NCBI RefSeq assembly: GCF_029227915.1
Contig: NC_079880.1
Span: 26,345,501 to 26,409,500 of the forward strand
Direction of reading: 5' to 3'
DNA from: Hydractinia symbiolongicarpus
Taxonomy: Eukaryota; Cnidaria; Hydrozoa; Anthoathecata; Hydractiniidae
Length of the DNA: 64,000 nucleotides
Part shown: piece after piece, positions 37,238-52,554 of the stretch
Numbering within the stretch: position 1 is the stretch's first letter
Layout: each line of letters opens with the position of its first letter
Translations under genes and position numbers: made by a program
The notes under the pieces: model-generated
The model's database searches: none
Told to the model about the DNA's origin: nothing
Seen by the model: the letters and a program-made list of their open reading frames with translations, nothing else

Positions 37238-40200
37238 GAGACAATTGGACTCCAAGAAATAACATTCTTCTTAATTTGACCTGATTGCTGGAACTCAGCG
37301 ATTACCCTGAGCGCTGTGGTAGCGCTTTATATAAAATTTAGATAAATAATCATTTTTACTGTGGGACCAATCGTAGCCGTTAACGCGCGCTGAAGAAATA
37401 GAGACATTTTCAAAAACTACATTTCATTGTCTTTCTAGCCATATCAATCCGTTTGAGTTACAACAATTGCGTCACATATTCGTACCAACATGTATTTAGA
37501 GATTTGTTTCCGATACTGCTAGGTTGCATCGCTTTTAACAGTGAAACGATTGACTGCGGGACTTAATTGAGCTTACTTTAGACTTGACCTTATAAATGTG
37601 ATAAATGAGACAATTGGACTCCAAGAAATAACATTTTTCTTAGTTTTACATGATTACTGGAACTGGGCGATTACACTGGGCATAATGGTAGCGCTTCATA
37701 TAAGAAATTAGATAAATAAGTCATTTTTACTATGGGACCAATCCTAGCCGTTATCGCGCACTGAGGAAATAGAGACTGTTTCAAAAACTACATTATATTG
37801 ACTATCCAACGGTATCAGACCGGTTGAGTTACAACTGTTGCGTCGCATATTGGTACCAACATGTATTTAGCGATATGTTTCTGTTATTACAAGGTTGCAT
37901 CGCTATTAACAGTGAAACGATTGACTGTAGGAATTAATTGCACTGATTTTAGACTTTGACTTTATAAAGGTCATCAAAATTTAGATAATCAAAATTTAGA
38001 TAAATAATCATTTTTACTGTGGGACCAATCCTAGCCGTTAGCGCGCGCTGAAGAAATAGAGACATTTTCCAAAACTACATTTCATTGTCTTTCTAGCCTT
38101 ATCAATCCGTTTGAGTTACAACAATTGCGTCACATATTCGTACCAACATGTATTTCGAGGTATTTTTCCGATGTTACTAGGTTGCATCGCTTTCAAAACT
38201 GAAGCGATTGACTGTGGGACTTAATAGAACTGATTTTGGACTTTGAACTTATAAATTTGATAAATGAGACAATTGGGCTCCAAGAAATAACATTCTTCTT
38301 AAATTGACATGATTTTAGAAATGAACAATTACACTGGGCGATATGGTAGAGCTTCATAAAAAATTTTAGATAAGTAAGTCATTTTTTACTGTGGGAAAAA
38401 TCCTAGCCGTTAGCGCGCGGTGAAGAAATAGAGACAGGTTCAAAAACTACATTTCATTGTGTCTCTAACGGTATTCGTCCGTTTGAGGTACAACGGTTGC
38501 GTCACATATTCGTACCAACATGTAATTAGCGATATTTTTCTGATATTACTAGGTTGCATCGCTTTTAACAGTGAAACGATTGAGCGTGGGACTTAATTGA
38601 AATGACTTTAGACTTTGACATTATAAATGTGATAAATGAGACAATTGGACGCCAAAAAATAACATTCTTCTTAATTTCACATTATTGCTGGAACTCAGCG
38701 ATTACACTGGGCGCTGTGGTAGCGCCTCATATCAAAATTCAGATAAATAAGTCATTTTTACTGTGGGAACAATCCTAGCCGTTAGCGCGCGCTGAAGAAA
38801 TAGAGACATTTTCAAAAACTACATTTCATTGTCTTTCTAGCCTTATCAATCCGTTTGAGTTACAACAATTGCGTCACATATTCGTACCAACATGTATTCA
38901 GCGATATTTTTCTGATATTACTAGGTTGCATCGATTTTAACAGTGAAACGATAGAGCGTGGGACTTAATTGAAATGACTTTATTTTTGACCTTATAAATG
39001 TGATAAATGACACAATTGGACTCCAAGAAATAACATTCTTCTTAATTTAACAATATTGCTGAAACTCAGCGATTACACTGAGCGCTGTGGTAGCGCTTCA
39101 TATAAAATTTAGATAAATAAGTCATTTTTACTGTGGGACCAATCCTAGCCGTTAACGCGCGCTGAAGATATTGAGACATTTTCAAAAACTACATTTCATT
39201 GTCTTTCTAGCGGTATCAATCCGTTTGAGTTACAACAATTGCTTCACATATTCGCACCAACATGTATTCAGCGATATTTTTCCGATGTTACTAGGTTGCA
39301 TCGCTTTTAACAGTGAAATGATTTACTGTGGGACTTAATTGAGCTAATTGTGGACTTTGATCTTAAAACTGTGATAAATGAGCCAATTGAACTCCAAGAA
39401 ATAACATTCTTCTTAAATTGACATGATTTTAGAAATGAACAATTACACTGGGCGATATGGTAGAGCTTCATAAAAAATTTTAGATAAATAAGTCATTTTT
39501 TTCTGTGGGACAAATCCTAGCCGTTAGCGCGCGGTGAAGAAATAGAGACTGCTTCAAAAACTACATTTCATTTAGTCTCTAACGGTATTCGTCCGTTTGA
39601 GGTACAACGGTTGCGTCACATATTCGTACCAACATGTAATTAGCGATATTTTTCTGATATTACTAGGTTGCATCGCTTTTAACAGTGAAACGATTGAGCG
39701 TGGGACTTAATTGAAATGACTTTAGACTTTGACATTATAAATGTGATAAATGAGACAATTGGACGCCAAAAAATAACATTTTTGTTAACTTAACAATATT
39801 GCTGAAACTCTGGGATTACACTGGGCGCTGTGACAGCGCTTTAATTAAAAATGTGGATAATAAAGTCATTTTATACCGTGGGACCAAACCTAGACCTTAG
39901 CTCGCGCTGAAGAAATAGACACTGTTTTGAAAAACTACATTATATTGACTATCCAACGGTATCACTCCGGTTGAGTTACAATTGTTGCGTCGCATATTCG
40001 TACCAACATGTATTCAGCGATATTTTTCCGATGTTACTAGGTTGCATCGCTTTTAACAGTGAAACGATTGACTGTGGGACTTAATTGAGCTAATTGTGGA
40101 CTTTGACCTTATAACTGTGATAAATGAGCCAATTGAACTCCAAGAAATAACATTCCTCTTAACTTGACATGATTGCTGTAACTCTGGGATTACACTGGGC

Positions 40201-40499
40201 GCTGTGACAGCGCTTTATTTAAAAATGTAGATAATAAAGTCATTTTATACCGTGGGACCAATCCTAGACCTTAGCTCGCGCTGAAGAAATAGACACTGTT
40301 TTGAAAAACTACATTATATTGACTATCCAACGGTATCAGTCCGGTTGAGTTACAACTGTTGCGTCGCATATTGGTACCAACATGTATTTAGCGATATGTT
40401 TCTGTTATTACAAGGTTGCATCGCTATTAACAGTGAAACGATTGACTGTAGGACTTTATTGAATTGATTTTAGACTTTGACGTTATAAAGGTCATCAAT
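37238..40499 (+). repeat. HOR d: canonical 9 monomers, 3,262 bp
   Basis: Starts are 37238 (R1), 37607 (R2), 37979 (R3, 287), 38266 (R4), 38638 (R5), 39009 (R6), 39380 (R7), 39752 (R8 position) and 40126 (R9). Unlike the canonical R8, the unit at 39752 is a mosaic with 'ttaacttaacaatattgctg' and 'cactccggttgag', showing exchange with another type. Confidence 0.88.
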
Positions 40500-43400
40500 G
40501 AGACAATTGGACTCCAAAAAATAACATTCTTCTTAATTTGACCTGATTGCTGGAACTCAGCGATTACCCTGAGCGCTGTGGTAGCGCTTTATATAAAATT
40601 TAGATAAATAATCATTTTTAATGTGGGACCAATCCTAGCCGTTAACGCGCGCTGAAGAAATAGAGACATTTTCAAAAACTACATTTCATTGTCTTTCTAG
40701 CCATATCAATCCGTTTGAGTTACAACAATTGCGTCACATATTCGTACCAACATGTATTTAGAGATTTGTTTCCGATACTGCTAGGTTGCATAGCTGTTAA
40801 CAGAGAAACGGTTGACTGCGGGACTTAATTGAGCTTACTTTAGACTTGACCTTATAAATGTGATAAATGAGACAATTGGACTCCAAGAAATAACATTTTT
40901 CTTAGATTTACATGATTACTGGAACTGGGCGATTACACTGGGCATAATGGTAGCGCTTCATATAAGAAATTAGATAAATAAGTCATTTTTACTATGGGAC
41001 CAATCCTAGCCGTTATCGCGCACTGAGGAAATAGAGACAGTTTCAAAAACTATAATTCATTGAGTTTCTAACGGTATCAGTCCGTTTGAGTTACAATGGT
41101 TGCCTCAAGTATTCGTGCCAACATGTAATTAGAGAATTGTTTCCCATATTACTAGGTTGCATAGCTTTTAACAGAGAAACGGTTGACTGCGGGACTTAAT
41201 TGAGCTTACTTTAGACTTGACCTTATAAATGTGATAAATGAGACAATTGGACTCCAAGAAATAACATTTTTCTTAGTTTTACATGATTACTGGAACTGGG
41301 CGATTACACTGGGCATAATGGTAGCGCTTCATATAAGAAATTAGATAAATAAGTCATTTTTACTATGGGACCAATCCTAGCCGTTATCGCGCACTGAGGA
41401 AATAGAGACCGTTTCAAAAACTACATTATATTGACTATCCAACGGTATCAGACCGGTTGAGTTACAACTGTTGCGTCGCATATTGGTACCAACATGTATT
41501 TAGCGATATGTTTCTGTTATTACAAGGTTGCATCGCTATTAACAGTGAAACGATTGACTGTAGGAATTAATTGCACTGATTTTAGACTTTGACTTTATAA
41601 AGGTCATCAAAATTTAGATAAATAATCATTTTTACTGTGGGACCAATCCTAGCCGTTAGCGCGCGCTGAAGAAATAGAGACATTTTCCAAAACTACATTT
41701 CATTGTCTTTCTAGCCTTATCAATCCGTTTGAGTTACAACAATTGCGTCACATATTCGTACCAACATGTATTTCGAGGTATTTTTCCGATGTTACTAGGT
41801 TGCATCGCTTTCAAAACTGAAGCGATTGACTGTGGGACTTAATTGAACTGATTTTGGACTTTGAACTTATAAATTTGATAAATGAGACAATTGGGCTCCA
41901 AGAAATAACATTCTTCTTAAATTGACATGATTTTAGAAATGAACAATTACACTGGGCGATATGGTAGAGCTTCATAAAAAATTTTAGATAAGTAAGTCAT
42001 TTTTTACTGTGGGAAAAATCCTAGCCGTTAGCGCGCGGTGAAGAAATAGAGACAGGTTCAAAAACTACATTTCATTGTGTCTCTAACGGTATTCGTCCGT
42101 TTGAGGTACAACGGTTGCGTCACATATTCGTACCAACATGTAATTAGCGATATTTTTCTGATATTACTAGGTTGCATCGCTTTTAACAGTGAAACGATTG
42201 AGCGTGGGACTTAATTGAAATGACCTTAGACTTTGACATTATAAATGTGATAAATGAGACAGTTGGACTCCAAAAATTAACATTCTTCTTAATTTCACAT
42301 TATTGCTGGAACTCAGCGATTACACTGGGCGCTGTGGTAGCGCATCAGATAAAAATTCAGATAAATAAGTCATTTTTACTGTGGAACCAATCCTAGCCGT
42401 TAGCGCGCGCTGCAGATATAGAGACATTTTTAAAAACTACATTTCATTGTCTTTCTAGCGGTATCAATCCGTTTGAGTTACAACAATTGCGTCACATATT
42501 CGTACCAACATGTATTCAGCGATATTTTTCCGATGTTACTAGGTTGCATCGCTTTTAACAGTGAAACGATTTACTGTGGGACTTAATTGAGCTAATTGTG
42601 GACTTTGATCTTAAAACTGTGATAAATGAGCCAATTGAACTCCAAGAAATAACATTCTTCTTAAATTGACATGATTTTAGAAATGAACAATTACACTGGG
42701 CGATATGGTAGAGCTTCATAAAAAATTTTAGATAAATAAGTCATTTTTTTCTGTGGGACAAATACTAGCCGTTAGGGCACGGTGAAGAAATAAAGACTGT
42801 TTCAAAAACTACATTTCATTTAGTCTCTAACGGTATTCGTCCGTTTGAGGTACAACGGTTGCGTCACATATTCGTACCAACATGTAATTAGCGATATTTT
42901 TCTGATATTACTAGGTTGCATCGATTTTAACAGTGAAACAATAGAGCGTGGGACTTAATTGAAATGACTTTAGACTTTGACCTTATAAATGTGATAAATG
43001 ACACAATTGGACTCCAAGAAATAACATTTTTGTTAACTTAACAATATTGCTGAAACTCTGGGATTACACTGGGCGCTGTGACAGCGCTTTAATTAAAAAT
43101 GTGGATAATAAAGTCATTTTATACCGTGGGACCAAACCTAGACCTTAGCTCGCGCTGAAGAAATAGACACTGTTTTGAAAAACTACATTATATTGACTAT
43201 CCAACGGTATCACTCCGGTTGAGTTACAACTGTTGCGTCGCATATTGGTACCAACATGTATTTAGCGATATGTTTCTGTTATTACAAGGTTGCATCGCTA
43301 TTAACAGTAAAACGATTGACTGTAGGAATTAATTGCACTGATTTTAGACTTTGACTTTATAAAGGTCATCAAAATTTAGATAATCAAAATTCAGATAAAT

Positions 43401-44406
43401 AAGTCATTTTTACTGTGGGACCAATCCTAGCCGTTAGCGCGCGCTGAAGATATAGAGACATTTTCAAAAACTACATTTCATTGTCTTTCTAGCAGTGTCA
43501 ATTCGTTTGAGTTACAACAATTGCGTCACATATTCGTACCAACATGTATTCAGCGATATTTTTCCGATGTTACTAGGTTGCATCGCTTTTAACAGTGAAA
43601 CGATTGACTGTGGGACTTAATTGAGCTAATTGTGGACTTTGATCTTATAACTGTGATAAATGAGCCAACTGAACTCCAAGAAATAACATTCCTCTTAACT
43701 TGACATGATTGCTGAAACTCAGCGATTACACTGAGCGCTGTGGTAGCGCTTCATATAAAATTTAGATAAATAAGTCATTTTTACTGTGGGACCAATCCTA
43801 GCCGTTAACGCGCGCTGAAGAAATAGAGACATTTTCAAAAACTACATTTCATTGTCTTTCTAGCGGTGTCAATTCGTTTGAGTTACAACAATTGCGTCAC
43901 ATATTCGTACCAACATGTATTCAGCGAAAGTTTTCCGATGTTACTAGGTTGCATCGCTTTTAACAGTGAAACGATTGACTGTGGGACTTAATTGAGCTAA
44001 TTGTGGACTTTGATCTTATAACTGTGATAAATGAGCCAATTGAACTCCAAGAAATAACATTCCTCTTAACTTGACATGATTGCTGTAACTCTGGGATTAC
44101 ACTGGGCGCTGTGACAGCGCTTTATTTAAAAATGTAGATAATAAAGTCATTTTATACCGTGGAACCAATCCTAGACCTTAGCTCGCGCTGAAGAAATAGA
44201 CACTGTTTTGAAAAACTACATTATATTGACTATCCAACGGTATCAGTCCGGTTGAGTTACAACTGTTGCGTCGCATATTGGTACCAACATGTATTTAGCG
44301 ATATGTTTCTGTTATTACAAGGTTGCATCGCTATTAACAGTGAAACGATTGACTGTAGGACTTTATTGAATTGATTTTAGACTTTGACGTTATAAAGGTC
44401 ATCAAT
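40500..44406 (+). repeat. HOR e: 11 monomers, 3,907 bp
   Basis: Starts are 40500, 40869, 41240, 41612 (short, 272), 41884, 42256, 42628, 43000, 43374 (short, 288), 43662 and 44033. Every length equals that of HOR a, with only scattered substitutions seen and no indel, so it is a recent copy. Confidence 0.88.
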
Positions 44407-47400
44407 GAGACAATTGGACTCCAAGAAATAACATTCTTCTTAATTTGACCTGATTGCTGGAACTCAGCGATTACCCTGAGCGCTGTGGTAGCGCTTTATA
44501 TAAAATTTAGATAAATAATCATTTTTACTGTGGGACCAATCCTAGCCGTTAAGGCGCGCTGAAGAAATAGAGACATTTTCAAAAACTACATTTCATTGTC
44601 TTTCTAGCCATATCAATCCGTTTGAGTTACAACAATTGCGTCACATATTCGTACCAACATGTATTTGGAGATTTGTTTCCGATACTGCTAGGTTGCATAG
44701 CTTTTAACAGAGAAACGGTTGACTGCGGGACTTAATTGAGCTTACTTTAGACTTGACCTTATAAATGTGATAAATGAGACAATTGGACTCCAAGAAATAA
44801 CATTTTTCTTCTGGAACTGGGCGATTACACTGGGCATAATGGTAGCGCTTCATATAAGAAATTAGATAAATAAGTCATTTTTACTATGGGACCAATCCTA
44901 GCCGTTATCGCGCACTGAGGAAATAGAGACCGTTTCAAAAACTACATTATATTGATTATCCAACGGTATCAGACCGGTTGAGTTACAACTGTTGCGTCGC
45001 ATATTGGTACCAACATGTATTTAGCGATATGTTTCTGTTATTACAAGGTTGCATCGCTATTAACAGTGAAACAATTGACTGTAGGAATTAATTGCACTGA
45101 TTTTAGACTTTGACTTAATAAAGGTCATCAAAATTTAGATAATCAAAATTTAGATAAATAATCATTTTTACTGTGGGACCAATCCTAGCCGTTAGCGCGC
45201 GCTGAAGAAATAGAGACATTTTCCAAAACTACATTTCATTGTCTTTCTAGCCTTATCAATCCGTTTGAGTTACAACAATTGCGTCACATATTCGTACCAA
45301 CATGTATTTCGAGGTATTTTTCCGATGTTACTAGGTTGCATCGCTTTCAAATCTGAAGCGATTGACTGTGGGACTTAATTGAACTGATTTTGGACTTTGA
45401 ACTTATAAATTTGATAAATGAGACAATTGGGCTCCAAGAAATAACATTCTTCTTAAATTGACATGATTTTAGAAATGAACAATTACACTGGGCGATATGG
45501 TAGAGCTTCATAAAAAATTTTAGATAAATAAGTCATTTTTTTCTGTGGGACAAATCCTAGCCGTTAGCGCGCGGTGAAGAAATAGAGACTGTTTCAAAAA
45601 CTACTTTTTATTTAGTCTCTAACGGTATTCGTCCGTTTGAGGTACAACGGTTGCGTCACATATTCGTACCAACATGTAATTAGCGATATTTTTCTGATAT
45701 TACTAGGTTGCATCGCTTTTAACAGTGAAACGATTGAGCGTGGGACTTAATTGAAATGACTTTAGACTTTGACATTATAAATGTGATAAATGAGACAATT
45801 GGACGCCAAAAAATAACATTCTTCTTAATTTCACATTATTGCTGGAACTCAGCGATTACACTGGGCGCTGTGGTAGCGCCTCATATCAAAATTCAGATAA
45901 ATAAGTCATTTTTACTGTGGGAACAATCCTAGCCGTTAGCGCGCGCTGAAGAAATAGAGACATTTTCAAAAACTACATTTCATTGTCTTTCTAGCCTTAT
46001 CAATCCGTTTGAGGTACAACGGTTGCGTCACATATTCGTACCAACATGTAATTAGCGATATTTTTCTGATATTACTAGGTTGCATCGCTTTTAACAGTGA
46101 AACGATTGAGCGTGGGACTTAATTGAAATGACCTTAGACTTTGACATTATAAATGTGATAAATGAGACAGTTGGACTCCAAGAAATAACATTTTTGTTAA
46201 CTTAACAATATTGCTGAAACTCTGGGATTACACTGGGCGCTGTGACAGCGCTTTAATTAAAAATGTAGATAATAAAGTCATTTTATACCGTGGGACCAAA
46301 CCTAGACCTTAGCTCGCGCTGAAGAAATAGACACTGTTTTGAAAAACTACATTATATTGACTATCCAACGGTATCACTCCGGTTGAGTTACAACTGTTGC
46401 GTCGCATATTGGTACCAACATGTATTTAGCGATATGTTTCTGTTATTACAAGGTTACATCGCTATTAACAGTAAAACGATTGACTGTAGGAATTAATTGC
46501 ACTGATTTTAGACTTTGACTTTATAAAGGTCATCAAAATTTAGATAATCAAAATTTAGATAAATAAGTCATTTTTACTGTGGGACCAATCCTAGCCGTTA
46601 GTGCGCGGTGAAGAAACAGAGACATTTTCCAAAACTACATTTCATTGTCTTTCTAGCGGTGTCAATTCGTTTGAGTTACAACAATTGCGTCACATATTCG
46701 TACCAACATGTATTCAGCGATATTTTTCCGATGTTACTAGGTTGCATCGCTTTTAACAGTGAAACGATTGACTGTGGGACTTAATTGAGCTAATTGTGGA
46801 CTTTGATCTTATAACTGTGATAAATGAGCCAATTGAACTCCAAGAAATAACATTCCTCTTAACTTGACATGATTGCTGAAACTCAGCGATTACACTGAGC
46901 GCTGTGGTAGCGCTTCATATAAAATTTAGATAAATAAGTCATTTTTACTGTGGGACCAATCCTAGCCGTTAACGCGCGCTGAAGAAATAGAGACATTTTC
47001 AAAAACTACATTTCATTGTCTTTCTAGCGGTGTCAATTCGTTTGAGTTACAACAATTGCGTCACATATTCGTACCAACATGTATTCAGCGAAATTTTTCC
47101 GATGTTACTAGGTTGCATCGCTTTTAACAGTGAAACGATTGACTGTGGGACTTAATTGAGCTAATTGTGGACTTTGATCTTATAACTGTGATAAATGAGC
47201 CAATTGAACTCCAAGAAATAACATTCCTCTTAACTTGACATGATTGCTGTAACTCTGGGATTACACTGGGCGCTGTGACAGCGCTTTATTTAAAAATGTA
47301 GATAATAAAGTCATTTTATACCGTGGAACCAATCCTAGACCTTAGCTCGCGCTGAAGAAATAGACACTGTTTTGAAAAACTACATTATATTGACTATCCA

Positions 47401-47570
47401 ACGGTATCAGTCCGGTTGAGTTACAACTGTTGCGTCGCATATTGGTACCAACATGTATTTAGCGATATGTTTCTGTTATTACAAGGTTGCATCGCTATTA
47501 ACAGTGAAACGATTGACTGTAGGACTATATTGAATTGATTTTAGACTTTGACGTTATAAAGGTCATCAAT
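44407..47570 (+). repeat. HOR f: 9 monomers, 3,164 bp
   Basis: Starts are 44407, 44776, 45133 (short), 45420, 45792, 46164, 46538 (short, 288), 46826 and 47197. The R2 unit at 44776 is 357 bp: 15 bp around 'agttttacatgatta' is missing, so 'catttttctt' joins 'ctggaactggg'. Confidence 0.86.
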
Positions 47571-50500
47571 GAGACAATTGGACTCCAAGAAATAACATTC
47601 TTCTTAATTTGACCTGATTGCTGGAACTCAGCGATTACCCTGAGCGCTGTGGTAGCGCTTTATATAAAATTTAGATAAATAATCATTTTTACTGTGGGAC
47701 CAATCCTAGCCGTTAACGCGCGCTGAAGAAATAGAGACATTTTCAAAAACTACATTTCATTGTCTTTCTAGCCATATCAATCCGTTTGAGTTACAACAAT
47801 TGCGTCACATATTCGTACCAACATGTATTTAGAGATTTGTTTCCGATACTGCTAGGTTGCATAGCTTTTAACAGAGAAACGGTTGACTGCGGGACTTAAT
47901 TGAGCTTACTTTAGACGTGACCTTATAAATGTGATAAATGAGACAATTGGACTCCAAGAAATAACATTTTTCTTAGTTTTACATGATTACTGGAACTGGG
48001 CGATTACACTGGGCATAATGGTAGCGCTTCATATAAGAAATTAGATAAATAAGTCATTTTTACTATGGGACCAATCCTAGCCGTTATCGCGCACTGAGGA
48101 AATAGAGACCGTTTCAAAAACTACATTATATTGATTATCCAACGGTATCAGACCGGTTGAGTTACAACTGTTGCGTCGCATATTGGTACCAACATGTATT
48201 TAGCGATATGTTTCTGTTATTACAAGGTTGCATCGCTATTAACAGTGAAACGATTGACTGTAGGAATTAATTGCACTGATTTTAGACTTTGACTTAATAA
48301 AGGTCATCAAAATTTAGATAACCGTCACATATTCGTACCAACATGTAATTAGCGATATTTTTGTGATATTACTAGGTTGCATCGCTTTTAACAGTGAAAC
48401 GATTGAGCGTGGGACTTAATTGAAATGACTTTAGACTTTGACATTATAAATGTGATAAATGAGACAATTGGACGCCAAAAAATAACATTCTTCTTAATTT
48501 CACATTATTGCTGGAACTCAGCGATTACACTGGGCGCTGTGGTAGCGCCTCATATCAAAATTCAGATAAATAAGTCATTTTTACTGTGGGAACAATCCTA
48601 GCCGTTAGCGCGCGCTGAAGAAATAGAGACATTTTCAAAAACTACATTTCATTGTCTTTCTAGCCTTATCAATCCGTTTGAGGTACAACGGTTGCGTCAC
48701 ATATTCGTACCAACATGTAATTAGCGATATTTTTCTGATATTACTAGGTTGCATCGCTTTTAACAGTGAAACGATTGAGCGTGGGACTTAATTGAAATGA
48801 CCTTAGACTTTGACATTATAAATGTGATAAATGAGACAGTTGGACTCCAAAAATTAACATTCTTCTTAATTTCACATTATTGCTGGAACTCAGCGATTAC
48901 ACTGGGCGCTGTGGTAGCGCCTCATATAAAAATTCAGATAAATAAGTCATTTTTACTGTGGAACCAATCCTAGCCGTTAGCGCGCGCTGGAGATATAGAG
49001 ACATTTTTAAAAACTACATTTCATTGTCTTTCTAGCGGTATCAATCCGTTTGAGTTACAACAATTGCGTCACATATTCGTACCAACATGTATTCAGCGAT
49101 ATTTTTCCGATGTTACTAGGTTGCATCGCTTTTAACAGTGAAACGATTTACTGTGGGACTTAATTGAGCTAATTGTGGACTTTGATCTTAAAACTGTGAT
49201 AAATGAGCCAATTGAACTCCAAGAAATAATATTCTTCTTAAATTGACATGATTTTAGAAATGAACAATTACACTGGGCGATATGGTAGAGCTTCATAAAA
49301 AATTTTAGATAAATAAGTCATTTTTTTCTGTGGGACAAATCCTAGCCGTTAGCGCGCGGTGAAGAAATAGAGACTGCTTCAAAAACTACATTTCATTTAG
49401 TCTCTAACGGTATTCGTCCGTTTGAGGTACAACGGTTGCGTCACATATTCGTACCAACATGTAATTAGCGATATTTTTCTGATATTACTAGGTTGCATCG
49501 CTTTTAACAGTGAAACGATTGAGCGTGGGACTTAATTGAAATGACTTTAGACTTTGACATTATAAATGTGATAAATGAGACAATTGGACGCCAAAAAATA
49601 ACATTCTTCTTAATTTCACATTATTGCTGGAACTCAGCGATTACACTGGGCGCTGTGGTAGCGCCTCATATAAAAATTTAGATAAATAATCATTTTTACT
49701 GTGGGACCAATCCTAGCCGTTAGCGCGCGCTGAAGAAATAGAGACATTTTCCAAAACTACATTTCATTGTCTTTCTAGCCTTATCAATCCGTTTGAGTTA
49801 CAACAATTGCGTCACATATTCGTACCAACATGTATTTCGAGGTATTTTTCCGATGTTACTAGGTTGCATCGCTTTCAAATCTGAAGCGATTGACTGTGGG
49901 ACTTAATTGAACTGATTTTGGACTTTGAACTTATAAATTTGATAAATGAGACAATTGGGCTCCAAGAAATAACATTCTTCTTAAATTGACATGATTTTAG
50001 AAATGAACAATTACACTGGGCGATATGGTAGAGCTTCATAAAAAATTTTAGATAAATAAGTCATTTTTTTCTGTGGGACAAATCCTAGCCGTTAGCGCAC
50101 GGTGAGGAAATAGAGACAGTTTCCAAAACTGCATTTCATTGAGTCTCTAACGGTATTCGTCCGTTTGAGGTACAACGGTTCCGTCACATATTCGTACCAA
50201 CATGTAATTAGTGATATTTTTCTGATATTACTAGGTTGCATCGCTTTTAACAGTGAAACGATTGAGCGTGGGACTTAATTGAAATGACTTTAGACTTTGA
50301 CATTATCAATGTGATAAATGAGACAATTGGACTGCAAAAAATAACATTCTTCTTAATTTCACATTATTGCTGGAACTCAGCGATTACACTGGGCGCTGTG
50401 GTAGCGCCTCATATAAAAATTCAGATAAATAAGTCATTTTTACTTTGGGACCAATCCTAGCCGTTAGCGCGTGCTGAAGATATTGAGACATTTTCAAAAA

Positions 50501-52554
50501 CTACATTTCATTGTCTTTCTAGCGGTATCAATCCGTTTGAGTTACAACAATTGCGTCACATATTCGCACCAACATGTATTCAGCGATATTTTTCCGATGT
50601 TACTAGGTTGCATCGCTTTTAACAGTGAAACGATTTACTGTGGGACTTAATTGAGCTAATTTTGGACTTTGATCTTAAAACTGTGTTAAATGAGCCAATT
50701 GAACTCCAAGAAATAACATTCTTCTTAAATTGACATGATTTTAGAAATGAACAATTACACTGGGCGATATGGTAGAGCTTCTTAAAAAATTTTAGATAAA
50801 TAAGTCATTTTTTTCTGTGGGACAAATCCTAGCCGTTAGCGCGCGGTGAAGAAATAGAGACTGTTTCAAAAACTACATTTCATTTAGTCTCTAACGGTAT
50901 TCGTCCGTTTGAGGTACAACAGTTGCGTCACATATTCGTACTAACATGTAATTAGCGATATTTTTCTGATATTACTAGGTTGCATCGCTTTTAACAGTGA
51001 AACGATTGAGCGTGGGACTTAATTGAAATGACTTTAGACTTTGACATTATAAATGTGATAAATGAGACAATTGGACGCCAAAAAATAACATTCTTCTTAA
51101 TTTCACATTTTTGCTGGAACTCAGCGATTACACTGGGCGCTGTGGTAGCGCCTCATATAAAAATTCAGATAAATAAGTCATTTTTACTGTGGGAACAATC
51201 CTAGCCGTTAGCGCGCGCTGAAGATATAGAGACATTTTCAAAAACTACATTTCATTGTCTTTCTGGCGGTTTCAATTCGTTTGAGTTACAACAATTGCGT
51301 CACATATTCGTACCAACATGTATTCAGCGATATTTTTCCGATGTTACTAGGTTGCATCGCTTTTAACAGTGAAACGATTGACTGTGGGACTTAATTGAGC
51401 TAATTGTGGACTTTGACCTTATAACTGTGATAAATGAGCCAATTGAACTCCAAGAAATAACATTCCTCTTAACTTGACATGATTGCTGTAACTCTGGGAT
51501 TACACTGGGCGCTGTGACAGCGCTTTATTTAAAAATGTAGATAATAAAGTCATTTTATACCGTGGGACCAATCCTAGACCTTAGCTCGCGCTGAAGAAAT
51601 AGACACTGTTTTGAAAAACTACATTATATTGACTATCCAACGGTATCAGTCCGGTTGAGTTACAACTGTTGCGTCGCATATTGGTACCAACATGTATTTA
51701 GCGATATGTTTCTGTTATTACAAGGTTGCATCGCTATTAACAGTAAAACGATTGACTGTAGGACTTAATTGAACTGATTTTAGACTTTGACATTATAAAG
51801 GTCATCAATGAGACAATTGGACTCCAAGAAATAACCTTCTTCTTAATTTTACCTGATTGCTGGAACTCAGCGATTACACTGTGCGCTGTGGTAGCGCTTC
51901 ATATAAAATTTAGATAAATAAGTCATTTTTACTGTGGGACCAATCCTAGCCGTTAGCGCGCGCTGAAGAAATAGAGACATTTTCAAAAACTACATTTCAT
52001 TGTCTTTCTAGCGGTGTCAATTCGTTTGAGTTACAACAATTGCGTCACATATTCGTACCAACATGTATTCAGCGAAATTTTTCCGATGTTACTAGGTTGC
52101 ATCGCTTTTAACAGTGAAACGATTGACTGTGGGACTTAATTGAGCTAATTGTGGACTTTGATCTTATAACTGTGATAAATGAGCCAATTGAACTCCAAGA
52201 AATAACATTCCTCTTAACTTGACATGATTGCTGTAACTCTGGGATTACACTGGGCGCTGTGACAGCGCTTTATTTAAAAATGTAGATAATAAAGTCATTT
52301 TATACCGTGGAACCAATCCTAGACCTTAGCTCGCGCTGAAGAAATAGACACTGTTTTGAAAAACTACATTATATTGACTATCCAACGGTATCAGTCCGGT
52401 TGAGTTACAACTGTTGCGTCGCATATTGGTACCAACATGTATTTAGCGATATGTTTCTGTTATTACAAGGTTGCATCGCTATTAACAGTGAAACGATTGA
52501 CTGTAGGACTTTATTGAATTGATTTTAGACTTTGACGTTATAAAGGTCATCAAT
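47571..52554 (+). repeat. HOR g: 14 monomers, 4,984 bp (largest)
   Basis: Starts are 47571, 47940, 48312 (149 bp), 48461, 48833, 49205, 49577, 49948, 50320, 50692, 51064, 51436, 51810 and 52181. From 48,461 on it follows HOR c at +15,317/15,318 bp. The unit at 49577 is a hybrid: an R5/R8 start, then from 'aaatttagataaataatc' the short-type 3' part. Confidence 0.86.
48312..48460 (+). repeat. Severely truncated 149-bp monomer
   Basis: It starts like a short R3 unit ('aaaatttagata') but at about 48,322 jumps to 'accgtcacatattcg', near monomer position 240, losing over 220 bp. The 3' part matches 33,0xx including the rare 'ttttgtgatatt'. This is a unique breakpoint in the window. Confidence 0.87.

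Larger units (their letters stand above)
27089..40499 (+). repeat. Super-HOR block S1 (13,411 bp)
   Basis: Four consecutive HORs, each opening with R1 (27089, 30996, 32401, 37238), of 11, 4, 13 and 9 monomers. The next R1 at 40,500 begins a second version of the block. The first ~4.3 kb recurs at exactly +13,411 bp (all monomer lengths 369, 371, 372, 272, 372, 372, 372, 374, 288, 371, 374 repeat). The last ~7 kb recurs at +15,315 to +15,318 bp. Confidence 0.88.
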
